The notes beneath the pieces are model-generated. The model was not told the DNA's origin. It saw only the letters and a list, made by a program, of their open reading frames with translations, and did no database searches. A stretch of DNA of 64,000 nt from Diabrotica undecimpunctata (lineage: Eukaryota > Arthropoda > Insecta > Coleoptera > Chrysomelidae): the NCBI RefSeq assembly GCF_040954645.1, contig NC_092811.1, positions 83,771,063 through 83,835,062 on the forward strand. Direction: 5' to 3'. Every line of letters starts with the position of its first letter. The first letter of the stretch is position 1. Positions 54,010-64,000 of this stretch are shown piece after piece. A program made the translations under genes and the position numbers.

Positions 54010-54970
54010 GTTAGAAGAGGGACCATGTTTCGTTACATGGTTTTCACTTGCATAAAAAAACTACTAAATTAAAATCTCCCAAGTTTGCAATCCTTTTTGC
54101 TTATGTTTTATGGGGAATCCTTGTGTTGTTAAAGTCAATTTATACTGTAATGTCATAAAGAATTAGAACTACGATGTTTCGGCAGAATATAGAAAGCGTG
54201 AAGATAGCTTGCAGGATCCAGTAAAACCTAATCTGGCATTGTATAGCAGTCATGTCCGTTAACCGCAATATTTCTTGCAAGTTATTAAATGTGCGGATGA
54301 ATCCTGGTGTTCTGTGGCCTCCACTACAAGTATTTAAGCAGATGCGTTATAATTTCTTTTGTAGAAGAAATAGAATATGTGGAACTAATATAATCTATTT
54401 TACATCCCATCATAGTGTGCATATGCAATCACTGTAAGACTGCATAAGACCGTAGTAAAAGTAGACGTGATAGTAGAAACATCGTCTGAGAATGAATGCT
54501 GATTGGCTCGATGAAGACGAAGTTTATGCAAATGGTTTAAAAGTTCCGGAACCATCTTCTTTTGCTATCCAGATACCAGTAATATAAGAATCTGATTGGC
54601 TGGCAAACCCATGCACAGAGAATCAGTAACTCTAATTGATTTTTGTTACATTCCTACCTTTTTCTTACATTCTTATCAACAAAAGATTTAGGAACTCCAT
54701 AATTAGAGTTACGCCTGTAGCTGATATTGGTATTTCAGATGACAACAAAAGTAAAATCCAAAATAATGTAAATAATTACATGAAAGAAGTGAGAATAATC
54801 AAAAATGTTAAGAAAACATGAAATTTTTTTCGTAAACAGATGACTAAGATAATTAATAGAAGAACATAGTGTAACTAATAGATTCAAGAAACAACAACTG
54901 ATGACGGAAAAAATACTAGACCTTATGGAACAATACTGTTCTGAAGCTATTTTCTAGTGGCGTGTTTAAA
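54010..54970. other. Unassigned stretch
   Basis: No gene or element recognised. An IRVTPVADIGISDDNKSK reading frame (54636-54821) has no family that I recognise. Confidence 0.3.
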
Positions 54971-54971
54971 G

Positions 54972-55933
54972 TAATTACTATTTTAATGGAAATAAGTCAC
55001 AATTAAAGGTTAAAATAAGTTTATTGACGTTTCATCAACATTTAAACAGCATTCAAAACAACAAACACATTGAGATCTATTTTATCATCAGTTTTATTTA
55101 GTTGAAACGTCAAGGCCATTAAATGGTAAAAGAAGTGAACATCAATATTATATAGAAAATAGAGTATTTGTTAGTATCTTAAATATGTAAACACGCATGG
55201 GAAAATAAACATAGGGTTCAGTGGAATGATTCAAATATAGTCCTAAAAGAAACAGATGGTAAAAAAAAATCAATGAAGCGGGTCTAATTTTACTAAATGA
55301 GACCACTTGTGTCGCAAATTCCATGGCAGAATGCAGTAGGATCTGGTTACCCATATTAAAGGAGGAAGTTAATAAAAAGAAAATACCACTATTAGTAAGT
55401 CAGTAACATATCGATGATACATCATTTATTTTGTTTAAATAACAACCATATAAAATCAGAATTTAGTGTTAATTGAGGGTAAACTAAATGCAACACGAAA
55501 TACTTACCATGTCGGGATAATATTATGGTTTTTTTTCCTGGTTTTTTTCCTCATGATTTACTATGGAATCACCAACAGGAGAATTTTACTGTCGTCATGC
55601 TATGATTTTTTCTAACGGATATTCTCAAGTTAAAGCTGATTTCATGTAATTGAATGAACTTACAATCACAAGTCTTCCCAGGAACGCAACTCCGCAATAT
55701 TGGCAATATCATTTTAAAGTCGTCTACGTTAAAATGTACAATATATGTCTGAATTGTAAATATAAATTCAGAGTCAGATCAAATTAAATTATTAGAAGAA
55801 TTTTTCACCAAGTAACAAAAAACAAAATTTGTTTAATTTATTAATGTTTGTATTTTGAAAATAATTTCCGTGGTGGAGATTGTAACGTCAATAAACTTAT
55901 TTTAACCTTCAATTGTGGCTTATTCGCATTAAA
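54972..55933. mobile_element. Inverted-repeat element (about 61-bp ends)
   Basis: TAATTACTATTTTAATGGAA...AAGTTTATTGACGTT at 54972-55034 is inverted at 55872-55933 with about four mismatches. A GTTGAAACGTCAAGGCC motif sits just inside the left end. Interior about 840 bp without ORF. It could be a non-autonomous DNA element or terminal parts of a Penelope-like element; undecided. Confidence 0.75.
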
Positions 55934-56397
55934 ATAGTAATTAATTATGGAGCAAAGAATACAAGAGAAGAACAGGGCTGATGATTACAGAAGAAAACAA
56001 AGAAATAAAACAAAAAATACCAGCGGCTAAAGGAAAGTGAATGGCGGATCAATGTTCATAAATGGAAAAATTAGGAAAGAAGCATGGCATGTTTAATATG
56101 CCTAACAAAGTTCGTGAAGTTGGTCTGTATAAGACAAAAAACACTAATATTCTAGTATATAATGCAGGAAAAGTTATCATCAATGAACGAGAAATTGTAT
56201 ATATAAATATATAACTGAATTGTTCCACAATTACGGCCAAATATACGAAGCAACGTAAATCAAGAATGATGTGAAATATTTTGAAATCTAAAGTTCCGAA
56301 GTCTATTTTCACCATTTATTACTAACAAGCTAATTTATTCAATAAAGTTTCCAATATTATCAAATTGCACCTCAGTAAGAGGTCCAATTTCAATGTT

Positions 56398-56880
56398 TTA
56401 ACGTTGTGCAGCTACTACTAGACTAGATGTATAGCTTGAAGGTCTTTCCCGTTTGCCGTTATTGAAAGAGTTGACTTTTATAAGGGCTTCACCAAATTTC
56501 ATTCTAAAGTGTAGAAGGTCCATGATATCTTTTTGGGGAATTCCTAAAGTATGCATGTCTCGTTTATACTCTACACAAGAGTTTGTTAGGGCCATGTTAA
56601 CTGCATGAAAGATTAGTCGAACAGTCCACTTTCTGCAACGATTTTTTGTTCTGTAAAACGCAATAAGAGCATCTGCTTTATATATGCCACCCATGGACTT
56701 ATTATACTTTTGTATAACTTCGGGTCGGCTTACGTCAATGAAACATTTTATTTTTTTCACTCCAACGTTTTACATTATCTTTTGTACCAACATAACAATA
56801 TATTGTTACCTATTGGCACCCATCGTTTCTGATGGGTCGTTCGATAGTTACAGGATCTCCAGAAGATGACATAATATGCA
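56398..56880 (-). pseudogene. piggyBac transposase C-terminal fragment (family 4)
   Basis: Open from 56760 on the minus strand. It reads VSRPEVIQKYNKSMGGIYKA, DALIAFYRTKNRCRKWTVRL, then FHAVNMALTNSCVEYKRD, GIPQKDIMDLLHFRMKFGEA. These are the standard MGGVD-region and following helices of the piggyBac DDE core; the usual MGGVDK Asp position reads IYK. No ends found. Confidence 0.85.
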
Positions 56881-56884
56881 AGCA

Positions 56885-59800
56885 AAAAAAAATAACCAAC
56901 TACTGGCTCTAAAACCTATCGAAATAAAGAATCGGTTCGAAAATCTACTCAATAAAGATGGAGAAAAAAATGGAACAGATTATCAAATCCAGCAATAACT
57001 CAAAGCCTTTAATAATAACTGTATACAATGTGGGAAGCAAACACTATACTTGTATTACTTAAAAAAACTGCAAAACATAACAATACTTTAAAAAGTCTAG
57101 GCACAGATATGGTGAAAATAGAGCTTAATTTAGTCAATAATTACAAAATGGTGATAAAAGGACTAGAAAAAAAACACACACAATTTAAACTTACACATTA
57201 AAACAAGAAAAACATTTCAAGTTGTAAAAAAGATCTTCACCATTCAACCGATACTGAATGCATTAGTAATTAATTAATAATAGCCTACAAGAAATTATTA
57301 ATGAAGGTATCAATGCACATAATATCAAATATAAATCAATGAAAATTCCACTTTCAATGTGTTTTATTGTTATTAAACATTAAGATAATATAAAAAAAAT
57401 ACGAAATTTAAAATAAAGCAAATAACAGCGTCAGATTCAAGCTCCTTACACCAAGAGAAAAATTTCGCAGTCTCAAGATGTCAGGGATATAGCCACACTA
57501 GAAATTATTGTAGAAAAACAGCAAATTGTGTAAAATGTGCCGGATCGCACCTTACAAAGTGTAAAATTTTCATAAACAGTAATTGAAACCAACCAGCTAA
57601 CTACAGAGGATGCGAGGTCCACAAACAATACCAACAACATTTACATTCCACACTTAGGGATAAAAACATAGAGCAACAAACCCACGTCAAAGACAAATCA
57701 AGGGTAAGACAAGGTTTAAGCTTTGTACAAGCATCTAATCCGAATAGATCAAACAATATCCAAAACACAACAAATATGAACTTAGTCCCCTAACCAAATC
57801 TTGAATTTATACATATCCAGTCAACAAATTAAAATAACCTAAGTAAGTTAGAAGAAATGACAGGCAAACTTACCGAATAAATAAGAACCATACCCAACGT
57901 ACTAACCGCGGTCGTTAATATACTCGTATAGTGGCAGTCTAGTATAAATAGGAGTTTGAAATGCCAGTGGACATCAAAAACACATGGAAGAAGTCAAATA
58001 CTTAATAAAAAAACGAGACACTTGACATCATGCGCATCTCCAAAGTTTACTGTAGAGAAAAGCATTGCATTAGATTACCAAAATGTAAAGTGTATATAAT
58101 GAAACATCCCAGTGAAAAAGCATATGGAAAACAGCTGTTTTCATACGTAAAAATATTCTCCACTACAAAAGAAAAAACTACTCAAAAGAGCATCTATTCT
58201 GCAAGCAGCTAGAATTACTTCAACATGTGACAGTAATCCCTTAACCATTTCAGCAGTGTACTGCCCACCCAAACACTATAACAAAAGAGAATAATATAAA
58301 GACTTCAATACGTTAAACAGAATATTTCTAGTGGTAGGAGACTAAAATGCCTAAAACATTACTTTGGAAAAGCACCTAACAACCACGCAAGGCCGAGAAT
58401 TGATAAATGTTATAAATGCGAATAATCACAGGTCCCTTACTACTGGGGAACCGACTTACTGGCAAGCTGACAGCAATAAATTATCAGACCTAATAGACTT
58501 TGCAGTTACTTGAGAAGTAGATATCAAAAAATGCTAACTATTTCCATCTTATGACCTATCCTCAGATCACTCTACCGACACAATAAAAAAACTAATTGGA
58601 TATGTATATAAACACGTTAGACGAACGACTTTCGTTAGAAATACCATTTGGAATACAAAGTGATATGTGTAGACATAGCGATCGAAAATCTAAAAACAAA
58701 AATTAATGCATGCAGCATGTGACGCCTGCCCCCTCCAACAATAATTTACAAAGGAAAAGTAGACGAGATACCTGTATCAGTAAAATAAAAAATCAACCTC
58801 AAGAGAAAACTGTGAAAGTGGATGTAAATTAGAATCTAAGAAAATAAACAAAATTATAATATGGCCAGCAGAGAACTGAAGCAAGCACTACTAAACATCA
58901 AACATGGAAATATCCAGAACTACTTTTGAATTTCTTCCACCGAAGCCTCCAATTACGCTCTCGAAAGGCTACAAAAAAGCTTAAACGTCCAAAACAATTT
59001 AATCCGCCTATCAGAAACAGAAATATATGGGCAAGAAGCGATAAAAAATAGAAGCATATACAGTGAACTTTAAACAAATATATTTATTCTGTACTATTCT
59101 GAAGAACAACTAGATAGCGGAGAAATAGAAAAAACACTAAATGCTCCTTAACAAATGGACTTACCAATAAAGAAATTTCTGCTAAGCGAAACTAGAATAA
59201 TAATCAACGCCTTTGTAATGTATTGTACGCCCAAATGTACAATACGTATTCAACGCCTTTCTGAGATTAAGGTATTTCTCGAAGATTTGGAGAGTTGCAA
59301 AAATAATAATGATTTTAAAAGCAGACAAAAAGTTACATAAATAAGCTAGATGCTGATAGTCTGAAAGAAATAATAGAAGCTAAAAATTTAATTCTGGATT
59401 ATCAATTTGTGTTTCGTAATAATCACGGTACTATAGAACAAGTCCATAAAATAGTTAATAAGAATAAGTAATAATGGTTTCAATGAAACATGCTATTGCT
59501 GTGCAGCCTTTAGCAATATTATATAAGTATTAGACAAAGTTATATTAGCCTAGCCCATTATCAGCCTAGAAAACAAGCGGATTTAGATCGGGATACAGAA
59601 CTAAAGACGACTTACTAGTGATAAGGACCTAATAGAGAAGTCTGCAGAATACAACAAACCATGAACACTGATATTTGTCCACTACAAGAAAGCATTCGAT
59701 ACCATAAGCCATTAGAAAATGTTAAAAGCATTGACAGAATGCCGAATAGACCATGGCTACACTAACATAATTAAATATATCTACCAAAATTCCACAGCTA

Positions 59801-61355
59801 GCGTAAGACTCTCTGAACAAGAAACCAATAAATTCTGTATACAGCGAGAAGTACGGCAAGAAGACACAGTCTCTCCAAAGCTATTCACGACGCTTTTAGA
59901 ACATACTTTTAAGAAGGCACATCTGAACGGCCATGGTATTAACATAAATGGAAATAAAAAGAGAAGCTCAGTCATTTGAGATTTGCAGACGACGTCGTCC
60001 TTATTGCCGATCGTATGGATGATGCAATAATCTATGATGACTAAAGATTATTATGAAAAAGACGGAAATAATGACTAATCTTGTGCTAAATCGAAATATT
60101 GCTGTTGATGGAAGAGATATTGTGAAGACTACATCGTATTAAGTACCTAGGACATGAAATTCGGTTGGGCAGAGATAACTAGACATGACAAAAACTAGAT
60201 GGACTGACGTCCTGAAGCGTGTTAGCACTGGATGCAAGCGGCACAAGACAGAGACAGATGGAAAGAGCTGAGCGAGACCTATGTCCAGCAGTGGACGCAT
60301 ACAGGTTGATGATGATGATTAGGCAGCGTATGGCATATTGGTCTATTACATAAAATAAATTCTACCTATCAAATAGATTTGACCTTATTCGGCAAAATAA
60401 CGAATACCATTCCCTAAACCTCATCAAATCAGAAGTACCACAAAGCAGAGTTCTAGGATTCATCTTGTATCTAATTTAAACCAATGGTATTCCTACTACA
60501 CCGATGGTTACAGTAACCACTTCCACATATGATACAGCTGTTCCTACCTTAAACAAGAATCATACCCAAAGAAGGCAGTTACAAACCAGTCTGAACAAAA
60601 TTCAAAAGTGGTTATCCAAATGGCGCATGAAAGAAAACGAAGCAAAATTAGCAACATTAAATTCGCTCCCCGTAAGGAAACATGTCCAACAGTTCTAATA
60701 AACAACCATATTTTACCACAACACAATGACGTTAACTATTTGCGAATGCATCTGGACAAAAGATTGACTTGGTACAAACACATTTACACTCAGCGTACGC
60801 AAATAGAACTTAAGTAAGTCAATTATATTTGATTACAGGCAAAAACTCACAGTTATCTTTAGAAAATAAACTACTAATTTACAACGGTAATTTAAAACCA
60901 ATCTGGTCCTTCGAAATTCAGCTCTGTAGAGCCTTCTCCAACATCAATATAGAAATAATCCAAAGGTTCTAAAACAAGACACTAAGAATGATACTGAAAG
61001 CCCTATACTATGTAACGAATTTAGTGATCCAAAAAGACACATCAATTTCATTATTGAAAGAAGTGGTAAATGAGTACAGTAAAACATGATGCGATAGGGT
61101 CTCACTGCATCCGAACGCGATAGCCAAACAATTGTTCATAGACGTAAACAAAAGAAGAAGAGTAAAAAAATTCAAATCTAGACTTAATTACTGGGTTTAA
61201 CTAACTAAGCTACAAACTTCTTAGCTTATAGTCTATATAATTGTAAATAGTAACTAATCAAATATTAGATAAAATAACAACCAATGAAACATATTAGCAA
61301 AGCTAGTTTTATAAGGTAGCGTACCCCGATTGCCGAAGAATAAAGGAGTTAAAAA
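56885..61355 (+). mobile_element. Jockey-clade LINE, near full length, interrupted by an RTE
   Basis: ORF1 pieces include PIEIKNRFENLL and the zinc-knuckle run CQGYSHTRNYCRKTANCVKC (about 57480-57560). The endonuclease starts WNASGHQKHMEEVKYLI (57960) and continues with ISAVYCPPKHYNKR, TQGRELINVINANNHRSL and SSDHS. The RT includes QMDLPIKKFLLSETR, DYQFVFRNNHGTIEQVHKIV, then beyond the RTE SNRFDLIRQNNE, PQSRVLGFILY and NKIQKWLSKWRMKENE. HILPQHNDVNYLRMHLDKRL and KQLFIDVNKRRRVKKFKSRL follow. It ends near an AATAAAG and a short A-run (61340-61355). Dozens of stops. Confidence 0.85.
59545..60322 (+). mobile_element. RTE LINE 3' part nested in Jockey
   Basis: The Jockey frame is lost after VLDKV (about 59540) and resumes at RQRMAYWSIT (60325). 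Between them is an RTE: GFRSGYRTKDDLLVIR, FVHYKKAFDTI, MLKALTECRIDHGYTNIIKY and VRQEDTVSPKLFTTLLEHTF, then LRFADDVVLIAD in shifted frame. It ends AGACCTATGTCCAGCAGTGG and GATGATGATGAT. A 5-bp ATTAG is repeated at both edges; the target duplication is therefore weak. Confidence 0.8.
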
Positions 61356-61663
61356 AAGTTATTTCGAAAATGTCTATATTTTTTTTAGAAATTATTTTTC
61401 TACTATATACAATTCTCCTGACTTATCCAGCAGTCCTTGAACATTCTATGTTTCGATGCGACGCTTTCTTTATAATTATAATTTTAACTAACTTCCTATT
61501 GCAGTTTCATACCTTTTTCATACTTTTTTTTAACTTCCCATCTGTTTCCAATCTGTAATAATATTACAATAAGTAAATTGTGTAATTATTTTACAAGCAA
61601 TATGCAAGAAGTTGTGTCATGACAATTTCCTATTATATTTTAATTTTAACAAAAATTATTTGT

Positions 61664-63225
61664 AAAGGCTTTAGCGGGATAAAATGGTAAAACCAATCTG
61701 CACTTACCTAGATTTTTATTTGTGGTTGGACACTCGAAAGTACATATTTAGAAACCCCTTTAGCCAAATTTGTAGCTCCCTAGGTAGCCTATGGGGTCCC
61801 CTACCGCAAAAAATCTGTTTATTCGAAAATAAATTTTGCCTGAGCGATCCTTTGCTTTAAAAACTCCAAAAACATTCCCGAATATATATTTTAATGCCCA
61901 AATATGATCTGTTTTTTTTTTCAGATTTTTTCAATCAAAATTGAGCTCAAGAAAGTGTTTGAATAAAAAAAAAAAATTAGGGTATGTAGGTAATTTTTGA
62001 CAAACTTCTTAAAAATTATTTTTTGTGTATTTATTTCTGTTCTTTTGAATGGCAGGGTTAGATTCTCATTTTCGCTCCAGAAAATTCTCAAAATAAAAAA
62101 AAACAGTTATTTGATATTTTCCCCATGTTTTAAGCACATAACCTCATTTAAATGTGACAAAGAACGATTTTTTACCCATTATTTGAGAACCTCAACTAAA
62201 TGTGACATAACACGATTTTTTGTTCTCCCCTTTATTTGAGTGGTGATTATCATTTAAATGTTTTCATGCCCAAAAACACTGATTTTTTTTAGATTTTTTA
62301 ATCAAAATTGAGCTCGGGAAAAATATTTAAATCTTTTAAAAAATTTTTCGTTTATGTAGGTAATTTTTGGCAAATTTCTTTTAGACGCAAATATGCTCAA
62401 ACCCTCTTTTTTAAAATTTTTTTTCTATGTTTTAAGCACACTACCTCATTTAAATGCGACAAATAACGATTCTTTCTCCCCCCTTTAGTCGAGTGGTGAT
62501 TATTATATAAATATTTTCGTGCCCAAAAATACACTGTTATTTTTAGTTTTTTTTTTTGATCAAAATTGAGCTATGGAAAAATATCTGAATTTTTCCAAGA
62601 ATTTTTAGGTTATGTAGGTAATTTTTGGCAAACTTCTAAATCATTATTATTCATGTATTTTTATCCGTTCTTTTGACTGACGGGGTTAGGTTTTCCATTC
62701 TCCATAGGGAGTCTTTGAATATTTTCAACAATTTTAATAAAAAAGTTATCAAAACTAGTCATAATTTGTTATTTTGAGTTAAACTTTTTATATCGAATCT
62801 AAAAAAGATAATAAAATTACTTTATTTAATTTTAAAAATATTATTTAAAATTGAAAAAACTTGAAATGTGGTATGAAGGTTCTGCTAGTCTACAGTACCG
62901 CCTACTGTTCAACTTTTGTATTAATACTTTGTAATAAATTATTAACTTTAAGGTGATTTTCAATTACCCTAACTTAATTAATAAATGTAAAAAATGTAAT
63001 ATAAAAATGATAATTTCGACTGAGAAATTGGAAGACGAAGAAATTTCTTCGTCTTCTTCTGAAAAACGTATTTAGCCATATGTAGTTAAGGTTATGTGCT
63101 TAAAACTTGGGGAAACATAAAAAAAGACGATTTGTCATATTTTGAACATATCTAGCCCAACCCCAAACAAAAATCCAGTCGAATTCAGATTTTACTATCT
63201 TATCCCGCTATAGCCTTTGGAATCT
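61664..63225. mobile_element. Inverted-end element containing diverged tandem repeats
   Basis: Left AAGGCTTTAGCGGGATAAAA (about 61665) and right reverse complement AAGGCTATAGCGGGATAAGA (about 63224) are inverted. Inside are three diverged copies of a unit containing TTTTTCAATCAAAATTGAGCT, then TATGTAGGTAATTTTTGRCAAA, at about 61920, 62285 and 62540. A GTGACAwAdAACGATT sub-motif also repeats. No ORF. Target duplication not resolved. Confidence 0.65.
63031..63056. repeat. Perfect 26-bp palindrome
   Basis: GAAGACGAAGAAATTTCTTC plus GTCTTC, 13-bp arms with no loop. Confidence 0.97.
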
Positions 63226-63229
63226 ACAT

Positions 63230-63900
63230 AAAAATATAAAAATACCTAAGTTTAGAAATATTATTGAAACAACGCTGGAAGTATATCGCTTTAGTCTTTA
63301 ATTTAATAGTGGTCTCATGAGATTTGTTGCAAGATTGTTAGTATGCTTTTCAAGCCGCAGGGCGGTTTTTGGGAGCAATTGGTGCTCTCTTATTTTTAAC
63401 AGTCTTTACTTAAAAGTCATGTAGAGATAGTGTCATCTTTTACCTAGTAACAGTAGAGTCTGCTAAGCTTAAGGCACAGTTGGTTTCTTTTTATAAATAT
63501 ATTATGCTTCTTCTATGTTAACCGCCTGTCAAGGTGCATATTCAGGTATTTGACATGATCTTTTTCTTGTTACTCTTGGTTATTTAAAGACACTAGTGGG
63601 CGTATGTTATTTCTATTAGTGAATGTTAAATGGATTGACTTGTTCTCGTTTACTTTGATTCTCCAATATCTCAGTTAAATTTGGATATTGTTAAGATTTA
63701 CCAGTAGTAGCTGGGAAGCAACATTAGGGTTTGGGTGAGAGGTTACAATTGCTTTGTTATCTGCGTAAGTTGTTATGATGATATCGTTTCTTGTAGGTTG
63801 ATCAACTGCAAATGTCAGGTAGAGAAGAGATACCACCCTGTGAAAACTTTGCTTTGATTGGAGTTAGACTTACGTACTGATCGTAATATCATACTAGGGA
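63230..63900 (-). mobile_element. Second Jockey LINE fragment (minus strand)
   Basis: The minus strand gives TTYADNKAIVTSHPNPNVAS, QLLLVNLNNIQI, RIKVNENKSIHLTFTNRNN, then DHVKYLNMHLDRRLT, the palm-to-thumb region of Jockey RT, followed by its C-terminal ATNLMRPLL. The catalytic box reads YADN instead of YADD. It runs to the right edge region of the window. Confidence 0.75.
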
Positions 63901-64000
63901 ATGCCGGTCATGTAGGTAAGACTTGGGGATTAAGAAATAATTTAAGGTAAGGACTTTTCTGCTGTTAAATATTGGACCATTGTGAGAATTCTATCAAAGG

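Overview
The window looks like eukaryotic, AT-rich insect DNA. The kind of DNA is inferred from one intron-bearing host gene with GT-AG introns, a TATA box and an AATAAA signal, and from a dense load of insect-type transposons (RTE, Jockey and Penelope-like retroelements; hAT, P, piggyBac and Tc1/mariner DNA transposons). A beetle with a large genome fits best. That is an inference from the repeat families; no species can be fixed from the sequence alone. There are no bacterial operons, rRNA genes or CRISPR arrays.

The only confidently intact host gene is a six-exon aldo-keto reductase on the + strand (CDS 23403-49953, 320 aa). It has an N-terminal signal-peptide-like segment and a complete Asp-Tyr-Lys-His catalytic tetrad. 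Its exons total 963 bp but are spread over 26.5 kb, because introns 1, 3 and 4 are packed with nested transposons.

Layout. 0-4.5 kb: LINE remnants and a decayed mariner. 4.5-7.8 kb: a complete hAT-like element with matching 8-bp target duplications. 8 kb: a transposase N-terminal fragment. 9-11 kb: TA microsatellites and a candidate decayed secretory first exon. 11.7-14.1 kb: a TTAA-flanked piggyBac-like element. 15-19.3 kb: two RTE elements with target duplications. 19.3-22.9 kb: a decayed Tc1/mariner-like transposase, an RTE split by TA repeats, and more TA arrays. 23.4-50 kb: the reductase. Intron 1 holds RTE copies, a Penelope-like GIY-YIG fragment, a large imperfect inverted repeat, a long-TIR MITE inside an RTE, a full-length RTE (30958-34286) and a Ty3/gypsy pol fragment. 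Intron 3 holds a piggyBac tail and a palindromic DDE element. Intron 4 holds a P-type element inside a hAT element inside a third transposase remnant. 50-64 kb: another piggyBac-like element, two inverted-repeat elements, a piggyBac C-terminus, a Jockey element interrupted by an RTE, an inverted-end element with tandem repeats, and a second Jockey fragment.

The window reads as a stratified insertion record around one small enzyme gene. Several insertions are proved by direct target-site duplications visible in the sequence. No transposon ORF in the window looks fully intact.
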